A stretch of DNA of 64,000 nt from Streptomyces sp. TSRI0281 (GCF_001905125.1 NZ_LWLE01000036.1:416809-480808); one strand, 5' to 3'; counted from the first letter of the stretch, positions 8,019-17,519 are shown. Translations and numbers: made by a program. The notes: generated by a model from the sequence alone, not told the origin.

Positions 8019-9422
8019 TCACACGCGGAAGACGTCGAGGAAGGAACTCCACCATCCCTTCGACTTCTTCTGCGCGTGCGCGGCGTGGTGGTGCGGGGCG
8101 GCGGCGGGGGAAGCCGGCCCGGCCGGCTGCGCCGTCGGCGCGGCCGGCGTGCGAACCGCCGTGCCGCTGCCGCGCGCGGGAGTCGGGCTGAATCGCACCG
8201 GCAGGGCGACCAGGGCCCGGTGGAACGGTCCCGGCCGCCATTCGACGCCCGAGGGGTGCACGGCCAGGGCGAGGTCCGGCACGGTGTTGAGGATCTTCTC
8301 GATGGCGGTGAGGGCGATCAGCTGGGCGGGCGACTTGGCCGGGCAGACGTGGGGACCCGCGCCCCAGGCCAGGTGGGCGCCCTTGCTCAGGGTCTGGCGC
8401 GCGTCGGTGAGCGCGGGGTCGCTGTTCGCGGCGGCGAAACTGATCAGGACGGGGGTGCCCGCCCTCAGCGTCACGCCGTCCAGCTCGATGTCCTGGACCG
8501 GGTAGTGCGTCGCGTAGTTGGCGATCGGCGGGTTGTTCCACAGCACATCGTCCAGCGCGTCCTCGACCAGCATCCCGGAACCCCGCCGCTCCGAGCCGGG
8601 GCCGGCGGTGTCACCGGCCAGCAGGAGCAGCAGCGCGTTGGCGATCAGATTGCGCTCCGGCTCGACGCCCGCGCCCATCAGCATGACGAGCTGGTCCTTC
8701 AGCTCCTCGTCGCGCAGGCCCGCCGGGTGCTGGATGAGCCAGGAGGTGATGTCCTCGCCGGGCTGGCGGCGCTTGAGCGCGACGAGTTCCATCAGGCATT
8801 CCGTCAGCTCGTCGTTGGCGCGCAGGACGTCCTCGCCGTCGAAGATGGCGGACATGCTGCGGGTCAGCCGGTCGCCGATGTCGCCGGGGCAGCCGAAGAG
8901 CTGGTTGAACAGCAGCAGCGGCAGCAGCTTGGCGTACTCGCCCAGCAGGTCGGCGCTGCCGCGCTCGATGAACTGGTCGATGAGGTAGTCACCGATGCGC
9001 TCGACATCCCGGCTCAGCCGGCTGAAGTTGAGACGCCCCAGGCTCTCGGTCACCGCCTTGCGCAGCCGCAGATGCTCGGCGCCGTCCGTGAACAGGCAGT
9101 TGGGCCGGTACGCCATCATCGGCAGCACCGGCGAGTCGAGCGGTACGCGGCCCTCCCGCAACGCGGTCCACCGGCGCGAGTCGCGGGCGAAGAGGGCCGG
9201 GTTCTGCAGGACCCGGAGCGCGGCCTCGTGCTGCACGACGAGCGTGGCCTCCACCCCGGGGGCCAGCTCGATCGGCGAGGCGGGCCCGTTCGCCCGGAAC
9301 GCGTCGTACACACGGTGCGGATCGGACGCGAACTCCGGCCCGTAGAGGGAGGTCTGGCGCTCCTCGTGCATCGGGCACCCAGCGGGGGCGCTGTACGGGG
9401 TGGCTCCCGGCTGAGAGTCCAT
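8019..9422 (-). CDS. Conservon-associated cytochrome P450 lacking the ExxR motif (CYP157-like)
   Basis: A 467-residue P450-fold protein. The K-helix reads ALDDVLWNNPP, so the expected E-x-x-R is D292-V-L-W295. The haem loop WGAGPHVCPAKSP keeps the cysteine (C360). Absence of ExxR is known for the CYP157 family, whose members sit in cvn conservons, and the haem loop and position match. A C-terminal Pro/Ala/His-rich tail of about 60 residues follows the fold. It is directly downstream of the CvnD GTPase gene (61-bp gap). A catalytic role is uncertain; a structural or regulatory role within the conservon complex is possible. Confidence 0.9.
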   Translation of the reverse strand: MDSQPGATPYSAPAGCPMHEERQTSLYGPEFASDPHRVYDAFRANGPASPIELAPGVEATLVVQHEAALRVLQNPALFARDSRRWTALREGRVPLDSPVLPMMAYRPNCLFTDGAEHLRLRKAVTESLGRLNFSRLSRDVERIGDYLIDQFIERGSADLLGEYAKLLPLLLFNQLFGCPGDIGDRLTRSMSAIFDGEDVLRANDELTECLMELVALKRRQPGEDITSWLIQHPAGLRDEELKDQLVMLMGAGVEPERNLIANALLLLLAGDTAGPGSERRGSGMLVEDALDDVLWNNPPIANYATHYPVQDIELDGVTLRAGTPVLISFAAANSDPALTDARQTLSKGAHLAWGAGPHVCPAKSPAQLIALTAIEKILNTVPDLALAVHPSGVEWRPGPFHRALVALPVRFSPTPARGSGTAVRTPAAPTAQPAGPASPAAAPHHHAAHAQKKSKGWWSSFLDVFRV

Positions 9423-9483
9423 GTGTGATTCCTCGGTGTGATCGCGGGGCTCCGAGAGCCCCGGGCTTCGGGGGGAACGGGGG

Positions 9484-10074
9484 TCAGGCCACGTGCGCGA
9501 GAAGGTGCTGTACGAGGGTGATCAGTGCCTGGGCCGACGATCTCTGGTCCCGGGCGTCGCAGTACACGACCGGGGTGTCGGGCAGCAGATCGAGAGCCTC
9601 GCGCAGCTCCTCCTCGGCGTGCTGGGATTGCGCGTCGAAGCTGTTGACCGCGACCGCGTACTCCAGCCCGTACGTCTCGACCAGGTCGATGACGGGGAAG
9701 GTGTCGGCGAGCCGGGCCGGGTCGACGAGGAGCAGTGCGCCGAGCGAGCCCCGCGCCATGTCCTCCCACAGTTCGACGAAGCGCTGCTGGCCGGGCGTGC
9801 CGAACAGGTACAGCACCAGCTCGTCGCTCAGCGTCAGCCGGCCGAAGTCCAGCGCGACCGTGGTGGTCTTCTTGTCGGGTGCGCCCCGGAGATCGTCGAT
9901 GTGCGCCCCGGCCTGCGTCATCCGCTCCTCGGTGCGCAGCGGGGTGATCTCGGAGAGGGTGCCGATGAGCGTCGTCTTGCCCACGGCGAAGTGCCCGACG
10001 ACGAGGATCTTCGCCGCACGCTGCACCGCGTCCGGCACATAGATGCTCTCAGCCGAACCGGACCTGGAGTCCAT
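9484..10074 (-). CDS. cvnD: Conservon GTPase (CvnD-type small GTP-binding protein)
   Basis: A 196-residue Ras-like GTPase from the ATG at 10074, preceded by GAGGTG-TTGC; a start at 10104 is less likely. The G1 P-loop is VVGHFAVGKTT, G3 is LFGTPGQQRF (DxxG replaced by GTPGQ, as in CvnD/MglA-like proteins), and VNSFDAQ occupies the G4 position. In conservons the GTPase is thought to cycle with the kinase-like CvnA and the roadblock CvnB in a membrane-proximal complex, influencing development and secondary metabolism. It overlaps the DUF742 gene by 26 bp. Confidence 0.93.
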   Translation of the reverse strand: MDSRSGSAESIYVPDAVQRAAKILVVGHFAVGKTTLIGTLSEITPLRTEERMTQAGAHIDDLRGAPDKKTTTVALDFGRLTLSDELVLYLFGTPGQQRFVELWEDMARGSLGALLLVDPARLADTFPVIDLVETYGLEYAVAVNSFDAQSQHAEEELREALDLLPDTPVVYCDARDQRSSAQALITLVQHLLAHVA

Positions 10075-10423
10075 GCAACACCTCTTCGAGGATCTTCCTG
10101 TCAACGAGTTGGGCCGGCGGCGGGGCTTTGCGGCGGAGGAGATGCCCCTGTTCCGCTAAATCCTTCAGCAGCAGGCGCGCCACTCCGACGGGCAGTTCCA
10201 GGTGCCCCGCCACCTCGGCCACCGACAGATAGCCGCCGGAACAGAGCTCCCAGATCGCCCGGACCTCGGGGCTCGGGCTCGGCGGGGGCTGCCGGTCGGG
10301 GGCGAGCGTGACCAGGGTGACGAGGGAGAGATCGTCCGCGGCGGGCAGCCCCCGCCCGCCGGTGATGACATAGGACCGGACGAACCCGCTGCTGACCTGC
10401 TGCTCCTCGCCCGGCGCCGTCAT
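10049..10423 (-). CDS. cvnC: Conservon DUF742 protein (CvnC)
   Basis: A 124-residue protein from the ATG at 10423, which overlaps the CvnB stop (ATGA). The upstream extension to 10615 is read-through of the overlapping gene. The DUF742 pattern is clear: SGFVRSYVITGGRG, then an IWELCSGGYLSVAEVAGHLELPVGVARLLLKDLAEQGHL segment, which is a winged-helix-like module. In conservons this protein forms a complex with the other Cvn products. DNA binding has been suggested from the fold but is not established. Confidence 0.93.
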   Translation of the reverse strand: MTAPGEEQQVSSGFVRSYVITGGRGLPAADDLSLVTLVTLAPDRQPPPSPSPEVRAIWELCSGGYLSVAEVAGHLELPVGVARLLLKDLAEQGHLLRRKAPPPAQLVDRKILEEVLHGLQVRFG

Positions 10424-10824
10424 ACGTCGCTTCCCGCGTTCTGGCGGGGAGGAGTGGTCATCGCCTTCCCCAGCGCGGTGACCTGCTGCTGCATGCGGAA
10501 GGACATGGCCTCCATGTCCACATCGGCCGCGGCGGTCGCCGCGAGGTAGGCGCCGGTGCCCGCGGCGATCAGGAAGATCCAGCCGTCCTCGTACTCCAGG
10601 AGCGTCTGCCGCCACCGGCCGGGGGAACGGGTGCCGATGAAGGGGGCGACGGCCCGGCTGAGCGACTGCATGGAGCTCATGGCCGCGGCGACGGTCTCCG
10701 CGTCGTCCCGGCCGATCTCACTGGAGTTGGCCAGCAACAGGCCGTCGGCGGAGACGAGGATCGCGTGGCGTGCACCGGGTACCTGGAGCACATCGTTCAG
10801 TACCCACGACAGATCGGGGTTCAC
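10420..10824 (-). CDS. cvnB: Conservon roadblock/LC7 protein (CvnB)
   Basis: A 134-residue roadblock/LC7 domain protein with LSWVLNDVLQVPGARHAILVSADGLLLANSS at the N-terminus and the YEDGWIFLIAAGTGAYLAA strand pair. These domains act as GTPase regulators or scaffolds (MglB-like), here for the neighbouring GTPase. It is translationally coupled on both sides: 4-bp overlaps with the kinase-like gene upstream and DUF742 downstream. Confidence 0.95.
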   Translation of the reverse strand: MNPDLSWVLNDVLQVPGARHAILVSADGLLLANSSEIGRDDAETVAAAMSSMQSLSRAVAPFIGTRSPGRWRQTLLEYEDGWIFLIAAGTGAYLAATAAADVDMEAMSFRMQQQVTALGKAMTTPPRQNAGSDV

Positions 10825-12206
10825 TGGATCTCGGGTCCTTCCATCGTCGTCATGTCACGCCCGGACCGTGTTCCGCGCTGGAACGCACCCAGACGCGAAG
10901 CGGTCTCCTCGTTGCTGCGTGCCGGCCCGGCGTCGGCCGACGGCACCGCTGACACGGGGCTCTTGCGGCGGCGCTTGGGCAGCCCACCGGCGGTGGTGAC
11001 CGGAGCCGCGGACTGCGCGGCGTGGTCCGGCAGGGCCGTGGCCGGCGGGAACAATGGCGTGGGCGGCGGTGTGGGAGCCTCGCGCCGCGAGAACTCCGAG
11101 GGGGCCGCGTCGTAGCGGTCGGCGGCCACGGGGGCCGGGGGTACTTCGCTGGTGAGAAGCTCGTCGGGCAGAAGAACCACCGCGCGTACGCCTCCATAGG
11201 GGGAAACGGAGTCCACCGAGATCCGGAACCCGTAGCGGGCGGCCAGCAGGCCGGAGACGGCGAATCCGAACTGCGGCGGGATACCCAGGCTGGAGACGCT
11301 GATCGCCGCACGGGGTGAGAGGAGAGCCGCCGCGCGGTCCTTCTCCTCCTGGCCCATGCCGAGTCCGGCGTCGTCCACGATCAGGCAGACGCCCGTCGGC
11401 ACGGCCTGGATGTTGATCTCCACCGGGGTACCGGGGGCGGAGTAGTTGGTGGCGTTGGCCAGCAGCTCGGCGAGGACCACGGCCACCGGCTCCACGGCCT
11501 TGCTGACGACCGAGAAGTTCACCTGCCCGTTGATCCGCACCCGGTCGAACTGCCGGATGCGCCCCTGCGCGCTGCGGGCCACGTCGAAGACGGAGGCGAC
11601 GGTCTCGCGGCGTCCGAGCCAGCCGCCGCAGAGCACGGCGATGCCCTGGGCGCGGCGGCCGAACTGGCTGTTGGCGTGGTCGATGGCCATCAGGTCGGCG
11701 AGGATCCCGGGATCGTCGCCGTACTTGTGCTGGGCCTTCTCAAGGACCACCTGCTGCTCGTCCGCGAGCCCCTGCAGGGTGCGTACCGCCGCCTTGAGGA
11801 CGGCCTTGGTCTCCTCCTCGGCGTCCTTGCGGACCTCGGAGAGCTCCGAGGCGTGCCGGTGGAGCAGACCGTTGTGCGAGACATGGAGCTCGTCGCGCTG
11901 CCGCAGCAGCGTGTCGCGTTCTCCTTGGAGTTCGGAGTGGTGTCTGCGCAGTCTGATGTTGGTCGTGCGAGCCCGCAGCACGGCACCCACAGCGACCAGT
12001 GCGACGACAGCAAGTGCCCAGATGACGGGGCCCTGCGGAAAGGTCATGAGACTCACTTCAAGTGCCATGGCTGGAAGACGGTGTGACGCTCCCTCATGTG
12101 AGGCACCGTCAGGACTTGGTCGAGTCCCGGGTGCTCCCGCTTCGGGAGGCCCCTCCGAACGTGGGGCCGAGGAATTCATCCCTCCCGGAATGCCCCCATA
12201 CGCCAT
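10821..12206 (-). CDS. cvnA: Conservon sensor-kinase-like ATPase (CvnA)
   Basis: The open frame allows 461 residues. A start at about 12047 (MTFPQGPVIWALAVV, preceded by GAAGTGAG) is the most natural N-terminus, because it places the single transmembrane segment at the front. A coiled coil of about 100 residues follows (RRHHSELQGERDTLLRQRDEL), then a HATPase_c domain with the N-box LAELLANATNYSAPGTPV and G1 LIVDDAGLGM. No clear phospho-acceptor HExxP histidine was seen, as usual for CvnA. The C-terminus is a disordered Pro/Ala tail. It should anchor the Cvn complex at the membrane. Confidence 0.9.
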   Translation of the reverse strand: MAYGGIPGGMNSSAPRSEGPPEAGAPGTRPSPDGASHEGASHRLPAMALEVSLMTFPQGPVIWALAVVALVAVGAVLRARTTNIRLRRHHSELQGERDTLLRQRDELHVSHNGLLHRHASELSEVRKDAEEETKAVLKAAVRTLQGLADEQQVVLEKAQHKYGDDPGILADLMAIDHANSQFGRRAQGIAVLCGGWLGRRETVASVFDVARSAQGRIRQFDRVRINGQVNFSVVSKAVEPVAVVLAELLANATNYSAPGTPVEINIQAVPTGVCLIVDDAGLGMGQEEKDRAAALLSPRAAISVSSLGIPPQFGFAVSGLLAARYGFRISVDSVSPYGGVRAVVLLPDELLTSEVPPAPVAADRYDAAPSEFSRREAPTPPPTPLFPPATALPDHAAQSAAPVTTAGGLPKRRRKSPVSAVPSADAGPARSNEETASRLGAFQRGTRSGRDMTTMEGPEIQ

Positions 12207-12219
12207 CAGCCCACTGGAA

Positions 12220-12234
12220 GTAAGATGATCTTAC
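12220..12234. promoter_or_regulatory. Palindrome upstream of cvnA
   Basis: GTAAGAT-G-ATCTTAC is a perfect 7-bp inverted repeat with a 1-nt centre, in an AT-richer patch 14 bp upstream of the longest cvnA reading frame. It is a candidate operator in the conservon promoter region. Confidence 0.4.
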
Positions 12235-12349
12235 CATCGGGGTGTCGGCTAATTGTCAAGAAGCCCACGCCAGTTGATTTCCATGCGGAATGTTCACACG
12301 GGGCCCGACAAGGCCGACAACGCGGACAGAGCCGATTTCCTATGGGGAA

Positions 12350-15300
12350 TCACGGGGAATCGGGGCCATCGGCGCCGCCGTATCCACGGGGACCGCCGGA
12401 CCGGACGATGGCCGACTCGACGGCGGCGATCCGGTCGGCCAGCAGTCCGAGCGCGGCGACGGCGCGGGTGACCGGCTCGTCCTCGGGGCCGCCGAGCGCG
12501 CGGGCGCGTACCTGTGCGGCCTTGACGGCGGCCCAGCGCGCGGACTGCTCCGGCGTGAGGGCGGACCGCAGCTCGGCGAGCTTGAGGAGATTGGCCTCGG
12601 CGCCGGTGGTGAGGGTCTGGGCCTCGCCGGTGTAGTGGTCCTCGATGACCGCGGCGAGTTCGGCGTCGTTCATCACGGGGTCGATGCGTGCGGCGATCCT
12701 GTTCATGTTGCGGTAGGAGCCCTGGAGCTGGAACGGCGGCTCGGTGCGCGCGGCGTCGGGCTGCCCGGCGGAGGCGATATAGGCCGCGTTGACCGCCAGG
12801 ACGGCCGACCGTGCGGTGAGCAGGTGCCGCAGCACGGCGAGGACGCGCTCCCGCTCGGCGGGGGCGTAGGGGTGGACGAGCCGGTCGGCGCGGGCGGTGG
12901 GGTCGCCCTCCGCGAGGCGTACGAGCAGGTCGAGATCGGCGCGCTCCCGCCCGGCGAGCGGGGCGAGGACGGGGTGGGAGGTGAGGGCGTTCTCGATGAA
13001 GCTGAACGCGAAGGCGTCCTCCTTCCCGGTGAGGACATCGCCGAGATTCCAGACATCGGCCCGGTTGGCGAGCATGTCGGGAATGCGGAAACGCCGGCCC
13101 GCCTCGGTGTAGGGATTGCCCGCCATGCAGACGGCGAAGCGCTTGCCGCGCAGGTCGTACGTGCGGCTCCCACCGTCGCGGACACCTTCCATCCGGCGGG
13201 TGGTGTCGCACAACGAGACGAACTTCTGGAGGAGTTCGGGCGAGGTGTGCTGGATGTCGTCCAGATGGAGCAGGGTGTTGCTGCCGGTCTCCAGCGCGAA
13301 GTTGATCTTCTCGACCTCCCGGCGGGCGGTGGCGTTGGGCGCCTCGGCGGGGTCGAGCGAGGTCACGGCGTGCCCGAGAGCCGGGCCGCTGACCGTGACC
13401 AGGACCAGGCCCAGCCGGTCGGCGACGTACTCCATGAGCGTCGTCTTGCCGTAGCCGGGCGGCGAGATGAGCAGCAGCAGGCCGTGCGTGTCGGTCCTGC
13501 GGGTGTCGCCGGTGGTGCCGAGCTGCTTGGCGAGACTGTCGCCGATGAGGGGGAGGAAGACCTCGTCCAGGAGGCGGTTGCGGACGAAGGAGGACATGAC
13601 CCGGGGGCGGTACGCGTCGAGGCGCAGCCGGGCCCGCTCGGCGGCGACGAGCGCGGTGCGCCGCCGCTGGTAGTCGCGGAACCCTTCCGCCACCCGGGTG
13701 CTGAAGTCCCGCCCCCGTGCGAGCACTTCGTCGATACGGAGGGTGAGCCGGCGGCCGGTGACGCGGGGGTGGGTGCCGAGGAGCCCCTCGACCGTCTCGG
13801 ACAGCGGGGCGTGGACCTCGTACCGGTCGAGAGCGGGGCAGAGTTCTACGGCCACGGCCTCCGCGAGTTCGCCGGGTCCGGAGGGTTCGCCGGGTCCGTT
13901 GGCCTCGCCCGTCGTGGCGGTGAACGAGGTCAGCCAGGCCTCGACCAGCTGGCGGCGGTCGGCCAGGGAGTCCAGCCGCACCAGATCCTCGTCATAGGCG
14001 GCGGTGCCCGCCGCGCGGCGGAACGCGGCGAGCAGGGTGCGGGTGGCCGGACTCGTGACGAAGCCCTCCGGACCGCTGGTCAGCTCCTCGAAGAGGTACT
14101 CGGCGGCGAGCTCCCTGCCGGGACCGCCCATGGCGGTGGCCAGCTCGGCCCGCAGACCGGCGATCGCCGGGGCGGCGCCGAAGACGGCCCGTGCGCGGGC
14201 CAGCGACGTCATGCGGCGCACCCATGTCGAGCGGTCCTGCCCGGTCGTTCCGTGCGCCCAGAACAGCTGGGCCTCGGCGCGCACCGAGGGCGGGTAGCGC
14301 AGCAGCCCCGCACCGTCGTGCAGGCGCAGCAGGGCACGGAGGAGGGCGGTCGCGTCATGGTCGTGGACACCCCGCTCGTACCCCTCGTCGTAGGCGGCCT
14401 CGGCGGCGCTCCGTACGAGGGCGGGAAGGTCGGCGTCGGCCAGGGCCGCGGCACCGTGTGCGGTGAGCAGGCGTACGGCGAGGTGTTCGGCGCGGTAGAC
14501 GTCGGCGTTCTCCGACGGCAGCGACTGCTCCCAGTACGGGCGGGTGGCCGCGAAGTCCGGGTCGGTGACGGGGGAGCGGTAGTCGGTACCGGTGAGGGCG
14601 AAGGCGAGGCCGTCGTCCTGCGGGACCAGGGTGAGTTCCAGAGGCTGGGTGTTCACCGCGAACCGGTGCCGGCCCAGCCGGACGGTCCGGCCGCCGTCCG
14701 CGTACAGCTCGGTGCGGTCGCGCAGCGCGCGGGCGGCCTCCTGCCGGGCCGCCTTGAGCCGGCCGTCGAGCTCTTCGGCCCGCACGTCCTCGCCGAGTCC
14801 GCGCAGCTCGTCGGCGGTGCGGCGGATCCGGGCGGCCATGGGGTCGGAGGCGAAGTAGGTGCTGACCGCGTCGGGGTCGGCCAGGGTCGCCGCCCGGCGG
14901 GCGATGGTCTCCAGGACGCGGGTGGCCGAGTCCGCCAGACGTTCGGCGCGGCGGGCGCGGGCGTCCTGGAGCGTCTGCTTGCGGGCCGAGAACGCCTCGT
15001 ACACCTCGGTCCGCCTGGTGCCCAGTTCGGCGAGGAAGGCATCGGAGTCCGCGAACCGGGACTCCAGGTTCTCCAGCTGGAGGAGGAGGCCTGCCAGCTG
15101 TTCGTCGCACGACTCCGGAGTGTCCGCGGCGGCGAGTGCGCCGGTGACGGCCTGACCGAGCAGGGCGAACTCGGCGGCGAACTCGGCCCGGCCCTCGTGG
15201 ACGCGGAGCTCGCGGCGGCGGGCGTCGAGGATGGCGCGGGACCGGTTGACGCCCGCGAGTACCTCGGCGATCCGCTCCAGGACGGACGTACGCAGGGTGG

Positions 15301-17230
15301 CGTCCCCGATGTCGAGTCCGGCCACGACCTCGGTGACGGTCCGGAGCCCCTCGGTCCGCTCGTCCAGCCGGGCGGCGATCGGCTCGGCCTCGGCGACGGT
15401 ACGTATGATCCCGGCGGCCTCGGTGAGCTGCTCGACGTCGTCGTGGTAATCGCTGAAGGCGTCCTTCCGCTCCAGGAACGCGATGGCGCGCCGGGCGAAG
15501 GACACGATGTCCGTGTCGATACCGGCGGCCAGCGCGTCGATGCGCCCGGTGTCCGCGTGACGCATCTCCTTGAGCGTGAGCAAGTGCCCCTGCGCACGGC
15601 GCAGTTCGGTCAGCCGGTCCACCCATTCACCGGCCCCGCCGGGTACCTCCCCGCGGGCGCGGCGTACCAGCGAGGCGATCCGGTCGGCGGATTCCCCCAG
15701 CGCGTCGGCGGCCCGGCGGGTCAGGGTCCGCACGGTCTCGAACTCCGACAGCACCTGCTCGGCCGTGGCCCGCACCTCGTCCAGCGGCGTTCCCAGGTCA
15801 CCGGCCTCCGGGTCGCCGAGCCAGTGGTAGCGGTCCCCGGCCCGGACGCAGGCGGCGACGAGTGTCTCGTACACGCCGCTGGTGGGCTCGGTCTCGAACA
15901 CGCCGCGGGCGATCGAGAGGCAGTCGGAGATGCCGCGCACCAGGTCCGCGTTTCCGATGCGGGACAACGCCCCGGAGCCGGTGGCCCGCCCGGCGGCATA
16001 GGTGTCGGAGACGTACGAGGAGTGCCACCGCTGGAGGGGGTGCACCCGGGACGGTTCGTCGGAACCGGTGCGCAGCACCATGAGCGTGCCGTCGTCGAAG
16101 AGCGCGTGGCCGTGGCAGGAGATCGGGGTGGCGACCGCCTTGCGGATGACGTTGTACGGGAGGAGGAGACCGCGCCCGGTCACCGGGGCGTGGAACGCGT
16201 ACAGCACGTCCTCGCCGTTCGGTGAGCGCACCACCCGCTCGAACTCCATGCCCTCGGTTCCGGTGCCGGTGTCGAAGGTCTTCGCCTCGCCGGAGGTGAG
16301 GTAGTAGCCGCCGGGGAAGACGATTCCCTGGTCCTCGGGGAGCCGTCGGCACGCCCGGCCGATGCCGTCGAGGCGCGTGACGGTCCCGGTGACGCCGTTG
16401 AAGACGAGGTGGCGCCGTGTCTCCTCCTTGTACGGGCGGACGCGCAGCAGGACCAGCGGTCCCACCCTCGCGTACGCGATCTCGGCGTCGGCGAGCGACT
16501 GCAGGGGTTCGTCGACCGGCTCGGAGTGGATCCCCTCGCCGGTCTCGGTGTCGTCCTCGGTCTTCACGGTGAGGGTGCCGCCGACAGCGGCGACGAACAC
16601 CTCGCCGTCGATGGACACGTGGGGGTGACGGCCCAGGACGTGATCCTCGCGGGTGGTGGCGGTCCACTCGACGTCGTGCGACGGGGGGAAGACATGGTCG
16701 CGCTCTCCCCGGGCGTCCAGGAAGGCGGTTCCGCCGTCCGCGTCCAGGGCCCAGCGCAGGACGCGGATGTCGTCGCTCTTCTCCCCCGTCCGGAAGACGG
16801 CAAGGAGTCTGCCGTCGACCCGCCGGAGCCGGAGGAGCCGGGCCTCGCGGTAGTAGCGGTACAGGTCGGCGAATTCCCGCAGGAAGGCGGGATCGTCGAG
16901 AAGGCCGGGGACGGCGTCCTCGGGGAGCGGTTCCAGATCACGGTCGTGCAGGGCGAGGACATCGCCCACGGCCGTTCCGGGCCTGAGGCCGGGCAGGGTG
17001 TTGTAGCCGAACAGCAGCCGGTCCCCGACGGCCACGATGTCGCGGGGTACGCCGAGCTGTTCGGTGCGCAGGTGCTCGGTGCCCGCCAGGGTCAGCTCGG
17101 TGGAGCCGAACTCCTCGGTGCGGCGGGCGTTGAGCGCCTCGGCCCGGCGGGCCAGTTCGCCGGCCTGTGCGCCGAGCCGGTCCCGCAGCACCTCGTAGGT
17201 GCCCGCGTCCATGGGGGACGTGCTGGTCAT
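12350..17230 (-). CDS. Giant AAA ATPase (annotated in relatives as DNA repair ATPase; DUF3686 + AAA)
   Basis: A 1626-residue protein from the ATG at 17230 (AGGGAG at good spacing). The N-terminal about 450 residues form a beta-rich domain matching the DUF3686 type. The middle (about 450-900) is largely helical and coiled-coil with repeated Leu/Arg/Glu heptads. An AAA domain near the C-terminus has Walker A PPGYGKTT (K1262) and Walker B LLHLDDIQ (D1324-D1325). Relatives are labelled DNA repair ATPase on weak grounds. The gene is third in line after a YqiJ-like and a flotillin gene on the same strand, so a membrane-microdomain remodelling role is at least as likely. Full length, no frameshift. 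Confidence 0.85.
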   Translation of the reverse strand: MTSTSPMDAGTYEVLRDRLGAQAGELARRAEALNARRTEEFGSTELTLAGTEHLRTEQLGVPRDIVAVGDRLLFGYNTLPGLRPGTAVGDVLALHDRDLEPLPEDAVPGLLDDPAFLREFADLYRYYREARLLRLRRVDGRLLAVFRTGEKSDDIRVLRWALDADGGTAFLDARGERDHVFPPSHDVEWTATTREDHVLGRHPHVSIDGEVFVAAVGGTLTVKTEDDTETGEGIHSEPVDEPLQSLADAEIAYARVGPLVLLRVRPYKEETRRHLVFNGVTGTVTRLDGIGRACRRLPEDQGIVFPGGYYLTSGEAKTFDTGTGTEGMEFERVVRSPNGEDVLYAFHAPVTGRGLLLPYNVIRKAVATPISCHGHALFDDGTLMVLRTGSDEPSRVHPLQRWHSSYVSDTYAAGRATGSGALSRIGNADLVRGISDCLSIARGVFETEPTSGVYETLVAACVRAGDRYHWLGDPEAGDLGTPLDEVRATAEQVLSEFETVRTLTRRAADALGESADRIASLVRRARGEVPGGAGEWVDRLTELRRAQGHLLTLKEMRHADTGRIDALAAGIDTDIVSFARRAIAFLERKDAFSDYHDDVEQLTEAAGIIRTVAEAEPIAARLDERTEGLRTVTEVVAGLDIGDATLRTSVLERIAEVLAGVNRSRAILDARRRELRVHEGRAEFAAEFALLGQAVTGALAAADTPESCDEQLAGLLLQLENLESRFADSDAFLAELGTRRTEVYEAFSARKQTLQDARARRAERLADSATRVLETIARRAATLADPDAVSTYFASDPMAARIRRTADELRGLGEDVRAEELDGRLKAARQEAARALRDRTELYADGGRTVRLGRHRFAVNTQPLELTLVPQDDGLAFALTGTDYRSPVTDPDFAATRPYWEQSLPSENADVYRAEHLAVRLLTAHGAAALADADLPALVRSAAEAAYDEGYERGVHDHDATALLRALLRLHDGAGLLRYPPSVRAEAQLFWAHGTTGQDRSTWVRRMTSLARARAVFGAAPAIAGLRAELATAMGGPGRELAAEYLFEELTSGPEGFVTSPATRTLLAAFRRAAGTAAYDEDLVRLDSLADRRQLVEAWLTSFTATTGEANGPGEPSGPGELAEAVAVELCPALDRYEVHAPLSETVEGLLGTHPRVTGRRLTLRIDEVLARGRDFSTRVAEGFRDYQRRRTALVAAERARLRLDAYRPRVMSSFVRNRLLDEVFLPLIGDSLAKQLGTTGDTRRTDTHGLLLLISPPGYGKTTLMEYVADRLGLVLVTVSGPALGHAVTSLDPAEAPNATARREVEKINFALETGSNTLLHLDDIQHTSPELLQKFVSLCDTTRRMEGVRDGGSRTYDLRGKRFAVCMAGNPYTEAGRRFRIPDMLANRADVWNLGDVLTGKEDAFAFSFIENALTSHPVLAPLAGRERADLDLLVRLAEGDPTARADRLVHPYAPAERERVLAVLRHLLTARSAVLAVNAAYIASAGQPDAARTEPPFQLQGSYRNMNRIAARIDPVMNDAELAAVIEDHYTGEAQTLTTGAEANLLKLAELRSALTPEQSARWAAVKAAQVRARALGGPEDEPVTRAVAALGLLADRIAAVESAIVRSGGPRGYGGADGPDSP

Positions 17231-17260
17231 GGTGATGGCTCCCTGCGGATACGTACGGTG

Positions 17261-17390
17261 TCGGCGGTGCTCGGCGGTGCTCGGCGGTGCTCGGCGGTGC
17301 TCGGCGGTGCGTGGTGGTGCGTGGTGGTGCGTGGTGGTGCTTGGCGGTGCGTGGTGGTGCTTGGCGGTGCTTGGCGGTGCTTGGCGGTGC
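17261..17390. repeat. Thirteen consecutive 10-bp repeats in the 5' region of the giant ATPase
   Basis: The 130 bp are exactly 13 units: TCGGCGGTGC x5, GTGGTGGTGC x3, TTGGCGGTGC, GTGGTGGTGC, TTGGCGGTGC x3. The array ends 30 bp before the ATPase start codon on the minus strand, so it would lie in the leader or intergenic mRNA. The 10-bp period is about one helical turn. A further related duplication (GGGTGCCGGCCGGAGCGGT, about 17409 and 17453) follows. Confidence 0.95.
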
Positions 17391-17519
17391 GGTTTCCTGG
17401 CCGGGGGGTGTGGGTGCCGGCCGGAGCGGTGCGGGTGTCGTCCTGAGCGGCGTGGGTGCCGGCCGGAGCGGTCGCACGGATCGCTCTTCGCGCGACCGCT
17501 CCGGCCGTGGTCGTGGTGG

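Noticed and set aside
6597..9428. A 943-codon plus-strand frame opposite the two P450 genes
   Set aside because: It crosses two real genes and their intergenic hairpin and has no recognisable domain.
12290..16225. A 1311-codon plus-strand open frame opposite the giant ATPase gene
   Set aside because: It is the complement of a real coding frame in high-GC DNA. Its translation is Gly/Arg/Val-rich without domains, whereas the minus strand has Walker A and B motifs and a good start.
17261..17390. CRISPR array
   Set aside because: The repeats are 10 bp with no spacers and there are no cas genes; it is a tandem minisatellite.
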